Assembly: GCF_007747795.1 (NCBI RefSeq)
Contig: NZ_CP036275.1
Coordinates: 4,456,001 to 4,520,000, forward strand
Origin: Maioricimonas rarisocia
GTDB taxonomy: Bacteria > Planctomycetota > Planctomycetia > Planctomycetales > Planctomycetaceae
DNA length: 64,000 bases
Direction of reading: 5' to 3'
Below, piece after piece: positions 9,277 to 16,904 of the stretch (positions are counted from its first letter, which is position 1; every line of letters starts with the position of its first letter). A program made the position numbers and the translations under genes. The notes under the pieces were generated by a model that worked only from the letters and a program-made list of their open reading frames with translations, ran no database searches and was not told where the DNA came from.

Positions 9277-10242
9277 TCAGAACTGACCGACCACCTCGCC
9301 GCCGTTGCGTGTGATCAGGGCCCGGTACAGATCGACGTCGATGTTCTCGCTGACGAATCGGGCGCTGCCGTCGCACAGGGTGAAGATCACGCCCCCCTCG
9401 TGGACGCCGGAAAACTGGAACCGCTGCTCGGCGTTACTGGAGCACCCGGTCTCCGGAAGGTTCATTCCCGGCCGGGCGCAGCCGGCGGCCGCTTTCCACC
9501 ACCGCAGCACGCCGCGGGCAAACCCCTGACTGCCACCACCTCCGCCTCCGCCTCCGCCTCCGCCTCCGCCTCCACCACCGCCACCGCCACTTCCAGCTCC
9601 GGAGTTGATCGCGCCGCGGGCCCAACCACCGAACTCGTGGGCAATCTCTCCGATGGCGATCGTGTTCGACGTGCCGTCGGTCATGTCGCGGAAAGTGGTT
9701 GCAGAGAGTGGAAAGAGCACACCGTCATCGGTGCCGGGCGTCGTTCCGGCCGACGCGGCATAGTGGCTGTTGCCGTACCGGTTGTCGACAAGGCTGTCCT
9801 CCGGCTGCGAGGGGCAGAGGAAGACGGACATCGTGGTCGCCACGACGTCGGCATTGGCCGCATCGTCAAAACGGACGTCGAAGTTGTACTGCCGCTGCAG
9901 CGCTGCCTGTTCGAGCGCCGGCAGAATCAGCGCCTGCCACGTCGTCAGCAGATGACCGTCCGAGCGGCTGCCCGACGTGCCCAGAACCCCTGGCGGAAAC
10001 ACCCGATGCGAAGACTGGTAATTGTGCAGTGCCAGGCCGAACTGCCGGATGTTGTTGCGGCAGGATGTTCGCCGGGCCGCTTCCCGCGCCTGCTGGACAG
10101 CCGGCAACAGCAGAGCGATCAGGATTGCGATGATCGCGATGACGACCAGCAGCTCGATGAGCGTAAAGCCACGGCCGCCTCGGCGCGAGACACCGGTCGA
10201 CCCCGATTCGTCGCCAGTAGTCGATTCGTTGGTGTCGCGCAT
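9277..10242 (-). CDS. DUF1559 pseudopilin-like protein with a polyglycine insert
   Basis: A 321-residue protein; ATG 10242 is preferred over a GTG at 10314 because it gives the usual short basic leader. The prepilin-type motif [19 protein letters not shown] is followed by [13 protein letters not shown], the DUF1559 hallmark of Planctomycetes, and then [25 protein letters not shown]. The C-terminal H-x-G-G segment ([22 protein letters not shown]) is also standard. Unusual is a run of 19 glycines between two serines in the middle of the domain. Such proteins are processed at the G-F bond and are presumed cell-surface; their function is still open. Confidence 0.92.
   Translation of the reverse strand: MRDTNESTTGDESGSTGVSRRGGRGFTLIELLVVIAIIAILIALLLPAVQQAREAARRTSCRNNIRQFGLALHNYQSSHRVFPPGVLGTSGSRSDGHLLTTWQALILPALEQAALQRQYNFDVRFDDAANADVVATTMSVFLCPSQPEDSLVDNRYGNSHYAASAGTTPGTDDGVLFPLSATTFRDMTDGTSNTIAIGEIAHEFGGWARGAINSGAGSGGGGGGGGGGGGGGGGGGGSQGFARGVLRWWKAAAGCARPGMNLPETGCSSNAEQRFQFSGVHEGGVIFTLCDGSARFVSENIDVDLYRALITRNGGEVVGQF
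9532..9588 (-). repeat. In-frame GGC/GGA codon repeat encoding 19 glycines
   Basis: Plus-strand TCCGCC hexamers (five in a row) flanked by other glycine codons encode an uninterrupted Gly19 on the minus strand inside the DUF1559 gene. The 6-bp unit keeps frame when it expands or contracts, so length variation would not break the gene. Confidence 0.9.
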
Positions 10243-10294
10243 CAGGTGCTGTTCGGACGGGGGGACGGCCGCTTCACTTGGTGATCGGCACACG

Positions 10295-10996
10295 TCACGG
10301 GAGCTTGAGAGCACGGTAGTGATTGGACCTGCCAGGATCGGGGCGGACGAACAGAACGGCGTGACCGCCGTGCATATTGGGACGCAGTTTCTTCCCGACG
10401 TCTACCGTACCATAGGTAACGCTCAGGTCGGAATCGAAGTCCCGAACCTCGACATCGCGGTCGTAGATCAGGCTGACAGGCTGCGTGCCGGTAAGATCGT
10501 CGGGCCAGTTGAGCCACTGGACAATGCGACCGTCATCTCCACTGGCCGCGAGGCCAATCGCTGCCAGGGCACCGATCACTCCGTCTTCGGTGCCTCCGAG
10601 TCCTTCGAGGTACAGGCCGTGCTTCCATGCCAGGTTTCGGGCTTCGTCGGCGGTGACCAGCTCCTCCTTGCAGCGACGGCCGAAGTGAGCGATGTCGGAG
10701 GGGATCCGCGTCGCAAAGCAGAGACCCGGGTCGCTTCCTTCGACGAAGTCATCCAGCATGACATCGCGGCAGATGGGCACGACCTCCTCGGCCACACGGT
10801 TCGACTTCGGCTTCAGCATGATCGAGGCCGAGCCGTTCCTGCTGGTGCAGGGCACGCGGGGATCCTCGAGAAGCTGATGCCGCACGATACGCAGGCAGGC
10901 CCAGTCAGACGCAAGTGCCTCCACGATTCGCCGCGCCAGCTGATTTGTACCTCGTGAATCGGGGGAATCCGTGTCGTCGATTCCGAGAAAAATCAC
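10295..10996 (-). CDS. TiaS-like protein (tRNA(Ile2) agmatinylcytidine synthetase related)
   Basis: A 233-residue protein with a GTG start at 10996 that overlaps the stop of the upstream membrane-protein gene (GTGA). The N-terminus [20 protein letters not shown] resembles the opening of archaeal TiaS, which attaches agmatine to C34 of tRNA(Ile2). Further matches are [21 protein letters not shown] and [14 protein letters not shown]. The C-terminal OB-fold and zinc parts of the full archaeal enzyme (over 400 residues) are missing, so this is a short form. Bacteria normally use TilS for this tRNA, so the short form more likely does something else. The role is inferred only. Confidence 0.65.
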   Translation of the reverse strand: MIFLGIDDTDSPDSRGTNQLARRIVEALASDWACLRIVRHQLLEDPRVPCTSRNGSASIMLKPKSNRVAEEVVPICRDVMLDDFVEGSDPGLCFATRIPSDIAHFGRRCKEELVTADEARNLAWKHGLYLEGLGGTEDGVIGALAAIGLAASGDDGRIVQWLNWPDDLTGTQPVSLIYDRDVEVRDFDSDLSVTYGTVDVGKKLRPNMHGGHAVLFVRPDPGRSNHYRALKLP

Positions 10997-11619
10997 TCAC
11001 TGTCTCCCGGGGCATCCGTGTCCTGGGCCCGACAGAACCAGGTCAGGCCACTGATCAGGCCGGCGAGCAGGCCGCAGATGGCATATGTGAAGACCGCTGC
11101 CGGAAGCCAGTTCCAGAGCGGTCGGGCACCGAGATGTTCAAGCCCTGTCAATTTCGCACCCGCACGCACGAACAGGGCCAGCAGGTTCGCCGCCAGCCCC
11201 GCCAGAGCGAAGGCACGCCAGACCGGCCAGCCACCGCGGGATCGTTGCAGGCTCCAGTCGAGCAGCGGCCCCACAGTTGCCAGACTGGTGATCGCTCCCA
11301 GGCTCAAGCCTCCACCTGCGGGGGCCACGGCCCGCAGGCCGAACACCGTCACCAGGGCGAGGCTGCTCATCGAGAGCCCCGCACCACGACGCGGGACCAG
11401 TGCGAAACCGATTGCCATCGGAAAGATCGCCTTCAGGATCGCGTGGCCGGGAATTCGCAGGTGCAGATCGACCATCGTCGAGGCAACCGCGGCCGCGACA
11501 CCCATGAACGTCAGAATGATCCAGTCGCGCCAGGACGGAACTTCGGTCGACGAGACCAGCGGGCGCATTCGCGTCGACGCTGCCAGTCGAGCGTTGATCC
11601 GGAGTGAGACGCCGGGCAT
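10993..11619 (-). CDS. Multi-pass inner-membrane protein coupled to the TiaS-like gene
   Basis: A 208-residue protein (ATG 11619; an internal ATG at 11568 is possible). It has about five to six hydrophobic segments, including WIILTFMGVAAAVASTMVDL, AIFPMAIGFALVP, LALVTVFGLRAVA, AITSLATVGPLL, FALAGLAANLLALFV and AVFTYAICGLLAGLISGL. Its size and layout resemble substrate-specific S components of ECF transporters, but I see no diagnostic motif. It overlaps the TiaS-like gene by 4 nt, so the two are translationally coupled and probably act together. Confidence 0.7.
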   Translation of the reverse strand: MPGVSLRINARLAASTRMRPLVSSTEVPSWRDWIILTFMGVAAAVASTMVDLHLRIPGHAILKAIFPMAIGFALVPRRGAGLSMSSLALVTVFGLRAVAPAGGGLSLGAITSLATVGPLLDWSLQRSRGGWPVWRAFALAGLAANLLALFVRAGAKLTGLEHLGARPLWNWLPAAVFTYAICGLLAGLISGLTWFCRAQDTDAPGDSE

Positions 11620-11994
11620 TGCTGGTTTCTCTGTGTTGCAGGAAGCGCGGCGAAAGGCCGGCGAAGTATGGCACGTCGCATTCCATTCTGCAACGTTTCC
11701 AGCACACCCCCGGCAGACTCGGCGACCCGATGATGAATCGACGCGCGAGAAGCAGAGATCCGGGCGCGCAGCATCAGGGACACCACAGTTCGGGCAGATG
11801 TCTTGCCAGGTAGCGCGCCCCGAAGCCGACGCAAAATTAACGCAAACTGAACAAATGAGTTGTTGAATCCGGAGATCGACCTTCCATAATCGCAGCAGTT
11901 CGTACGGGCGATCCCCCGGGCCCTGTCTTCAGTGTTGTCCGGGGCGCGACGGGGATGTTCAGCTTCTGTCGACTAACTGAGAAAGGTTGGTCTC
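11620..11994. other. Intergenic region between divergent membrane protein and sulfatase genes
   Basis: 375 bases with no convincing gene. The right half becomes AT-richer (AAATTAACGCAAACTGAAC near 11833), as expected for a promoter region of the sulfatase gene, but I cannot assign -35/-10 boxes with confidence. Confidence 0.45.
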
Positions 11995-13596
11995 ATGCTG
12001 CGTCACCTGCGTTGGTTGACTGCCGGTCTGCTCGTGGTGTTCTTGTCGATGCCAGCTCGTGGAGCGGAAAAGCCGAACATTCTCGTCATCTGGGGGGATG
12101 ACATCGGTCAGTCGAATATCAGTGCCTACACGTTCGGCGTGGTGGGGTATCGAACGCCCAACATCGATCGCATCGCCCGCGAGGGAATGATGTTCACCGA
12201 CTACTACGGCGAGCAGAGCTGTACGGCAGGACGGTCCACCTTCATCACCGGACAGAGTTCTTTTCGAACGGGACTGAGCAAGGTCGGCATCCCTGCCGCC
12301 GAACTCGGACTGCAGCCCGAAGATCCGACCATCGCACAGGTGCTCAAGAGCCTCGGTTATGCGACGGGGCAGTTCGGCAAGAACCATCTCGGTGACCGGA
12401 ATGTCTACCTGCCCACGGTTCACGGATTCGACGAATTCTTCGGCAGCCTTTATCACCTCAACGCTGAGGAAGAGCCGGAACACGAGGACTATCCGAAGGA
12501 TCCCGGGTTCCGCGCCCGATTCGGGCCGCGGGGAGTTCTTCGCTGCAGGGCCACCGACGTCGACGATCCGACCGTTGACCCACGCTTCGGACGGGTTGGG
12601 AAGCAGAGTATCGAAGACACCGGGGCGCTGACCCGCGAGCGCATGGAGACGATCGACGACGACACGGTCGCCGCGGCAATCGACTTCATCAAGCGAAAGT
12701 CCGAAGACGACGAACCGTTCTTCTGCTGGTGGAACGGCACGCGGATGCACTTCCGCACGCATGTCAGCGAGGAGCGGATGGCTCAGGCTAAGGAGACGTT
12801 CCCTCAAGCGGACGAATACGCTGCCGGCATGATGGAACACGACATGCATGTTGGTCAGTTTCTCGACACGCTCGACGAGCTGGGAATTGCCGACAATACG
12901 ATCGTCTTCTACAGCACCGACAATGGCCCCCACTACAACACGTGGCCCGATGCGGCGGCAACGCCGTTCCGCGGCGAAAAGAACTCCAACTGGGAGGGCG
13001 GCTGGCGTGTGCCCGCCATGGTTCGCTGGCCCGGTAAGATCGAGCCGGGGGGCATCTCCAATGCAATCGTCCATCACATGGACTGGATGCCGACTCTCGC
13101 CGCCATCGCTGGCAACGACAGCATCAAGGATGAACTCAAAGCGGGAACCCAACTTGGCGACACCGAATTCAAAGTGCACCTGGACGGCTACAACATACTC
13201 CCGCATCTGCTCGGGGAGAGCGAAACAACACCGCGTCACGAGATCTTCTACTTCTCTGACGACGGTGATTTGACGGCGCTCCGCTATGACGACTGGAAAC
13301 TGATTTTCCTGGAACAGCGGGCGCCGGGAACTCTCCGTGTATGGGCCGAACCATTCACGCCGCTGCGTGTGCCGCTCATCTTCAATCTCCGCCGCGATCC
13401 CTACGAACGGGCTCAGATCACATCCAACACCTACTACGACTGGGTGATCGACCGGGTGTATCTGCTCTACGGAGCACAGGCGTACGTGGCCAACTTCATG
13501 AAGACATTCGAGAAGTTCCCGCCACGGCAGAAACCGGCCAGCTTCAGCGTCGATCAGGTCATGGAGATGCTCAAAACCTCCGGCAGCAGCAAGTAA
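11995..13596 (+). CDS. Secreted sulfatase (arylsulfatase family)
   Basis: A 533-residue protein starting at ATG 11995. It has a Sec signal peptide (residues 1-23, cut near ARG-AEK). The alkaline phosphatase-superfamily start PNILVIWGDDIG supplies the metal ligands DD; the sulfatase signature C-T-A-G-R lies at residues 76-80, with Cys76 the residue converted to formylglycine. Later sites are GKNHLGD, YSTDNGPH and GEKNSNWEGGWRVP. It hydrolyses a sulfate ester outside the cytoplasm; the substrate is unknown. It stands alone, followed by a strong terminator. The only SUMF1-fold protein in this window (51.2 kb) lacks the maturation cysteines, so maturation must come from a gene elsewhere. Confidence 0.95.
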   Translation: MLRHLRWLTAGLLVVFLSMPARGAEKPNILVIWGDDIGQSNISAYTFGVVGYRTPNIDRIAREGMMFTDYYGEQSCTAGRSTFITGQSSFRTGLSKVGIPAAELGLQPEDPTIAQVLKSLGYATGQFGKNHLGDRNVYLPTVHGFDEFFGSLYHLNAEEEPEHEDYPKDPGFRARFGPRGVLRCRATDVDDPTVDPRFGRVGKQSIEDTGALTRERMETIDDDTVAAAIDFIKRKSEDDEPFFCWWNGTRMHFRTHVSEERMAQAKETFPQADEYAAGMMEHDMHVGQFLDTLDELGIADNTIVFYSTDNGPHYNTWPDAAATPFRGEKNSNWEGGWRVPAMVRWPGKIEPGGISNAIVHHMDWMPTLAAIAGNDSIKDELKAGTQLGDTEFKVHLDGYNILPHLLGESETTPRHEIFYFSDDGDLTALRYDDWKLIFLEQRAPGTLRVWAEPFTPLRVPLIFNLRRDPYERAQITSNTYYDWVIDRVYLLYGAQAYVANFMKTFEKFPPRQKPASFSVDQVMEMLKTSGSSK

Positions 13597-13620
13597 GCGA
13601 TCGCTGAACGAACTTCATCA

Positions 13621-13657
13621 GGGGACGCCGTTGGAAATCCTCGGCGTCCCTTTCTTT
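13621..13657 (+). terminator. Rho-independent terminator of the sulfatase gene
   Basis: A perfect 9-bp stem (GGGACGCCG / CGGCGTCCC) with an 11-nt loop is followed by TTTCTTT, 25 nt after the sulfatase stop codon. Confidence 0.9.
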
Positions 13658-13700
13658 GCGCCGCCAAAGATCAAATCCTCGCGGCGGCGATGCTGGCGTG

Positions 13701-15128
13701 TCAGCTCGTCCACTGCTCGCGCAGCCGTTCCGCTTGCTCCGGGTTGAGCATGTGCAGCCACGCCAGGTGCCCGCGAACCTGTGATTCCGTCATTGATGCC
13801 GGGCGGTCGGGGGATGGATGCTTCAGCCGATGGATTGCGGCCCTGAGCCGGCGGCGTTCCTTACGCGAGAGGCCGGCCACTTCGTTGACTGTCACGCCGG
13901 TCACCGTCTGCTTGCGTCCCTGACGCATCACGCGGGTCTTCTCCGGATGGACCTCAAACCCCTCATCCCGGCAGATCTGCCGGGCCAGCCGGCGGATGTC
14001 GCACAGGGCCGATTCGTCATCACCCGAGAACGTGAGATCGTCGGCGTAGCGTGTGTACGACCAGCCATACTTGCGGGCAAGTCCTGCCAGCCGTCGGTCC
14101 ATCCGCAGACAGATCGCATTACACAGCCCCGGACTCGTTGGTGCCCCCTGAACGCAATACCGGTGCCCGACCGGCACATGCACGAGGCGGTCTTCCAGTT
14201 GTACCGGCTGGCGTTCTGCTTCAGTCATCAGCACGGCCAGCGTCGTGGCGATCGGATAGCTGTAACCCAGAGAGATTAGCAGCCCCCGCACCCGCCCGAA
14301 GGTGACGCTGGGAAAAAAGTCCTTCAGGTCCATCTTGAGGAGTACTTTGCGGCCGACGTGCGGCTCGGCTCCTGTCCGGACCGATCGTCCCTTCCGGAAT
14401 CCGTGTGCATGCGGGCTGACCGGCAGTCGCTGAACAAGCTGCTCGTTGAGCTGCCGCTGGATCCCCTTCAGCCGAGTTTTCGGCGCCATGATGATCCGCT
14501 GCCGACCGTTCCGTTTCGGGATCGCAAACTGAACGTAATGGCGGGCTGTCTCCGACTCGCGGTGGATCGAGTAATGACGAAGCTGCCCCATTGTCAGGCC
14601 GAGCGCGTCGGCCAGGTCACTCTCCGTTTGCCACGAAGGTAGCCGGTGCCGCTCGAGCTGCTCTTCATCCGCCAGCAGATCCCGGATGTTCCGGTCCTTC
14701 GTTCGCAGCGTCCCCGAGAACAGGCGACTGGCTTCCTCGACCTGCATCACCCGTTTGCGTTTCGGGCGGGGCCAGACGTCGGCGGGAGGCTTCGGCTTGG
14801 GAAGCAGACGCGGGTCGCGGTAGATCAGCCGGCGGTGGGATTCTCTGAGCGGCTTCCCTTCATCCTCGATCGTCTCGCGGATCGCATCCAGCTCGGCACC
14901 ATCCATGTCGAGTCGCGAGACATCACGCGAGGGGGGAGGCGGGAAGATCCGGAACAGGATCCCGCGAATGAGGCCGAAGACGGTTGCGAGCAATCCGCCG
15001 ATGACCAGCACAAGAACCATCAGGATCGCAAGGACGATCCAGATGGGAATCTTTGCCCAGCGAGGCAGCCGGCTGAGACCTGCGGCGATACGTGTCCAGA
15101 TCCGCAGGATGAAGAACTCGACACGCAT
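13701..15128 (-). CDS. Retron-type reverse transcriptase with N-terminal membrane segment
   Basis: A 475-residue protein from ATG 15128 (a TTG five codons earlier is possible). Residues 26-54 form a long hydrophobic helix (IPIWIVLAILMVLVLVIGG onward), preceded by a basic stretch and followed by a proline hinge (FPPPP) and a charged linker to about 195. The RT core follows: FAIPKRNGRQRIIMAP, KMDLKDFFPSV at 266-275, QGAPTSP at 327-333, the catalytic YADD at 361-364 and the VTG triplet at 409-411 that is typical of retron RTs. No maturase or endonuclease domain is present, which argues against a group II intron. Upstream on the same strand is a candidate msr-msd RNA. Inference: a membrane-tethered retron RT, probably in phage defence. 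Confidence 0.9.
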   Translation of the reverse strand: MRVEFFILRIWTRIAAGLSRLPRWAKIPIWIVLAILMVLVLVIGGLLATVFGLIRGILFRIFPPPPSRDVSRLDMDGAELDAIRETIEDEGKPLRESHRRLIYRDPRLLPKPKPPADVWPRPKRKRVMQVEEASRLFSGTLRTKDRNIRDLLADEEQLERHRLPSWQTESDLADALGLTMGQLRHYSIHRESETARHYVQFAIPKRNGRQRIIMAPKTRLKGIQRQLNEQLVQRLPVSPHAHGFRKGRSVRTGAEPHVGRKVLLKMDLKDFFPSVTFGRVRGLLISLGYSYPIATTLAVLMTEAERQPVQLEDRLVHVPVGHRYCVQGAPTSPGLCNAICLRMDRRLAGLARKYGWSYTRYADDLTFSGDDESALCDIRRLARQICRDEGFEVHPEKTRVMRQGRKQTVTGVTVNEVAGLSRKERRRLRAAIHRLKHPSPDRPASMTESQVRGHLAWLHMLNPEQAERLREQWTS

Positions 15129-15159
15129 GGGGCTGGCCTGCAACTCGAAGAGAGAAAAC

Positions 15160-15339
15160 CGGTCCGGCGGAAAACCACTTGCAAGGCTCTGGACTCATGG
15201 GCTCCCACGTTCCGTACGTGGGAACCCGTGGCGATGTGATGAGCGGAATGCGCCGCCGCGGCGAAACACCACGGCATGAAGGCTGGTTGCACGATCGGAT
15301 CTGCTGATGACTCAGCGGGCCCGATCGTCCGCCGGACCG
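15160..15339 (-). ncRNA. Candidate retron ncRNA (msr-msd) bounded by 12-nt inverted repeats
   Basis: Read on the minus strand, CGGTCCGGCGGA (15339-15328) and its exact reverse complement TCCGCCGGACCG (15171-15160) bound 156 nt. This matches the a1/a2 pair of retron RNAs in position: between the upstream gene and the RT start, ending 31 nt before the RT ATG. Three hairpins lie inside: 15292-15327 (7 bp, symmetric 4x4 internal loop, 5 bp, GTCA loop), 15255-15275 (7 bp with one wobble), and 15197-15229 (14 pairs with one mismatch and one wobble, 5-nt loop), the last in the msd position. I cannot point to the branching G. Confidence 0.65.
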
Positions 15340-15371
15340 ATACTGATAACTACCCGCGTTCGACCTGCGAA

Positions 15372-16904
15372 TCAACTCTGACTGTTAACAGACGAAGGAA
15401 GATCCTTCCGCTGCTCGCTGCTTGCCTCGAACAGGGCCAGCATATGTTCGCACGGTCCCTGGTTCATCAGGTTCTCCTGAAAGAACGGACACGCGCAGGT
15501 TCCGAAGATGATCCGCCCCGTGTCGTTGACGACGATTTCGGTCGAGCGCTCAGGGAGATCTCCCGCTGTTCCGTTGACCACCCAGTCGCGGTAGATCACT
15601 TCGCGAGTCACCTTGCCCTCAGGCGTCTTGAGCCGCTGCTGCTTCCGCGTTTCCCGAATACTGCAGTCATCGACCCGCACGCGGTCGTCCGCGATGAGCT
15701 GGTCGGCCGCCTCGCGACGGGGATCGGGCGGATACAGTTCATCCTCATCAATCGGCGCTTCGAACAGCTCCCGGTGCCTGTAGCTGCGGGCCTGAACGTC
15801 GTAGATCGCCAGGCCGCGACGGCACAAAGCGGCGAGCAACCGGGAGGCGGTCGGTTTGTCGCAGCCGAGAGATTCGACAAGCTGATTCTCGTCAGCGGTG
15901 TACTGTTCGCCGAGTTGTTGCAACGCCCGTTCGAGCAGAACTTCGTCGACCGGTTCACTCGAGACGAGCAGATCGAAACTGCCGGTCCCCGTCCATCGCT
16001 GCGACGTCCAGCCGGACAAACCCAGAACGAACGTCAGCCCCGGCATCCGGACGGCGTAGAAGCTGGGCAGTGCTCGCCCCTTGAGATAAATCTCAATGTC
16101 GTCGGCGTAGGGAAGCAGCGGCTCGAGCAGCCTCAGTCGGCGTCGCCCCCAGGTGCGGATCGCGCGGAACTCCTCATAATTGTGTTCCGCGTCCCGCAGA
16201 GGGAACGCTTCTTCGAACGGTTCGAGCACCAGGCGGGCTTCTTCCCCCGGCGGAAACTCGTACCGCATGGCCCGAGGTGAGACCTTCGCCTTCGTATATC
16301 GCAGATAGCGTATCGGCGCAAGCAGGTCGACCGGTCGGCAGCGGACGCGCGTGCCGGGCAGTGCCATCGCCGCCTGCAACTGCAGAAAGCCCCGCACCCA
16401 ATGGTCCGGCAGCTCGACTTTCGCTTCGAACCGGCCGCCCGCTGCGGTCGTCTTCACTTCGAATCCCGCCGGTTCAACGCGCAGCCAGGTTTCGCGACTC
16501 GACCGCATCTCTGCCAGGGCCGCCCACAACCAGCCGGTGAAATCGACGTTCGTCGTGCCGGTCTGGACCTCGCCGTCGGTTTCGAACAGATCCCGGTCGG
16601 CAATGACCAGACCGTACGCACTCTGGTCCTGACTGAAGGCTTCGAAGAACACCCGATCCGGATGCACGGTGATGACTGGGTCGAGGATCCAGTGCTGGTA
16701 ATCTTCGGAGGCGAGCCAGCTGTCGTCCGACCAGACGACTTCTCCCAGAGCCTGCAGAGCGAGGCGGAACGGAAAGATCTCGCGGGCCACCCGGGCATGG
16801 AACCGCACCGGCCGCCGGCGATTGGCGGTCAGTCCCAGCAGCTGCCGGTCCCGCTCCGATTCGAACGAACTGGGCGTGGCGTAGTCGATGAAGACGGGAA
16901 ACAT
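15372..16904 (-). CDS. SWIM zinc-finger protein
   Basis: A 510-residue protein. The ATG at 16904 shares one base with the stop of the upstream gene (TGATG), so the two are translationally coupled. The C-terminal region carries a SWIM signature CACPFFQENLMNQGPCEHML (C-x-C-x-n-C-x-H) at about residues 471-490. Before it are a possible winged-helix-like part (ADENQLVESLGCDKPTASRLLAALCRRGLAIYD) and a large N-terminal region of unknown fold. SWIM fingers bind DNA or protein. The stop lies only 33 nt before the candidate retron RNA, so the gene could share a transcript with the RT. A functional link to the retron is an inference from position. Confidence 0.82.
   Translation of the reverse strand: MFPVFIDYATPSSFESERDRQLLGLTANRRRPVRFHARVAREIFPFRLALQALGEVVWSDDSWLASEDYQHWILDPVITVHPDRVFFEAFSQDQSAYGLVIADRDLFETDGEVQTGTTNVDFTGWLWAALAEMRSSRETWLRVEPAGFEVKTTAAGGRFEAKVELPDHWVRGFLQLQAAMALPGTRVRCRPVDLLAPIRYLRYTKAKVSPRAMRYEFPPGEEARLVLEPFEEAFPLRDAEHNYEEFRAIRTWGRRRLRLLEPLLPYADDIEIYLKGRALPSFYAVRMPGLTFVLGLSGWTSQRWTGTGSFDLLVSSEPVDEVLLERALQQLGEQYTADENQLVESLGCDKPTASRLLAALCRRGLAIYDVQARSYRHRELFEAPIDEDELYPPDPRREAADQLIADDRVRVDDCSIRETRKQQRLKTPEGKVTREVIYRDWVVNGTAGDLPERSTEIVVNDTGRIIFGTCACPFFQENLMNQGPCEHMLALFEASSEQRKDLPSSVNSQS

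Noticed and set aside
11959-13239. Minus-strand open frame of 426 codons opposite the sulfatase
   Set aside because: The plus strand encodes a complete sulfatase with signal peptide and C-T-A-G-R; the minus frame has no recognised domain.
13701-15339. Group II intron or diversity-generating retroelement
   Set aside because: The RT has no maturase or HNH domain, no intron domain V/VI-like RNA is seen, and no template repeat/variable repeat pair was noticed; the VTG triplet and upstream inverted repeats fit a retron better.
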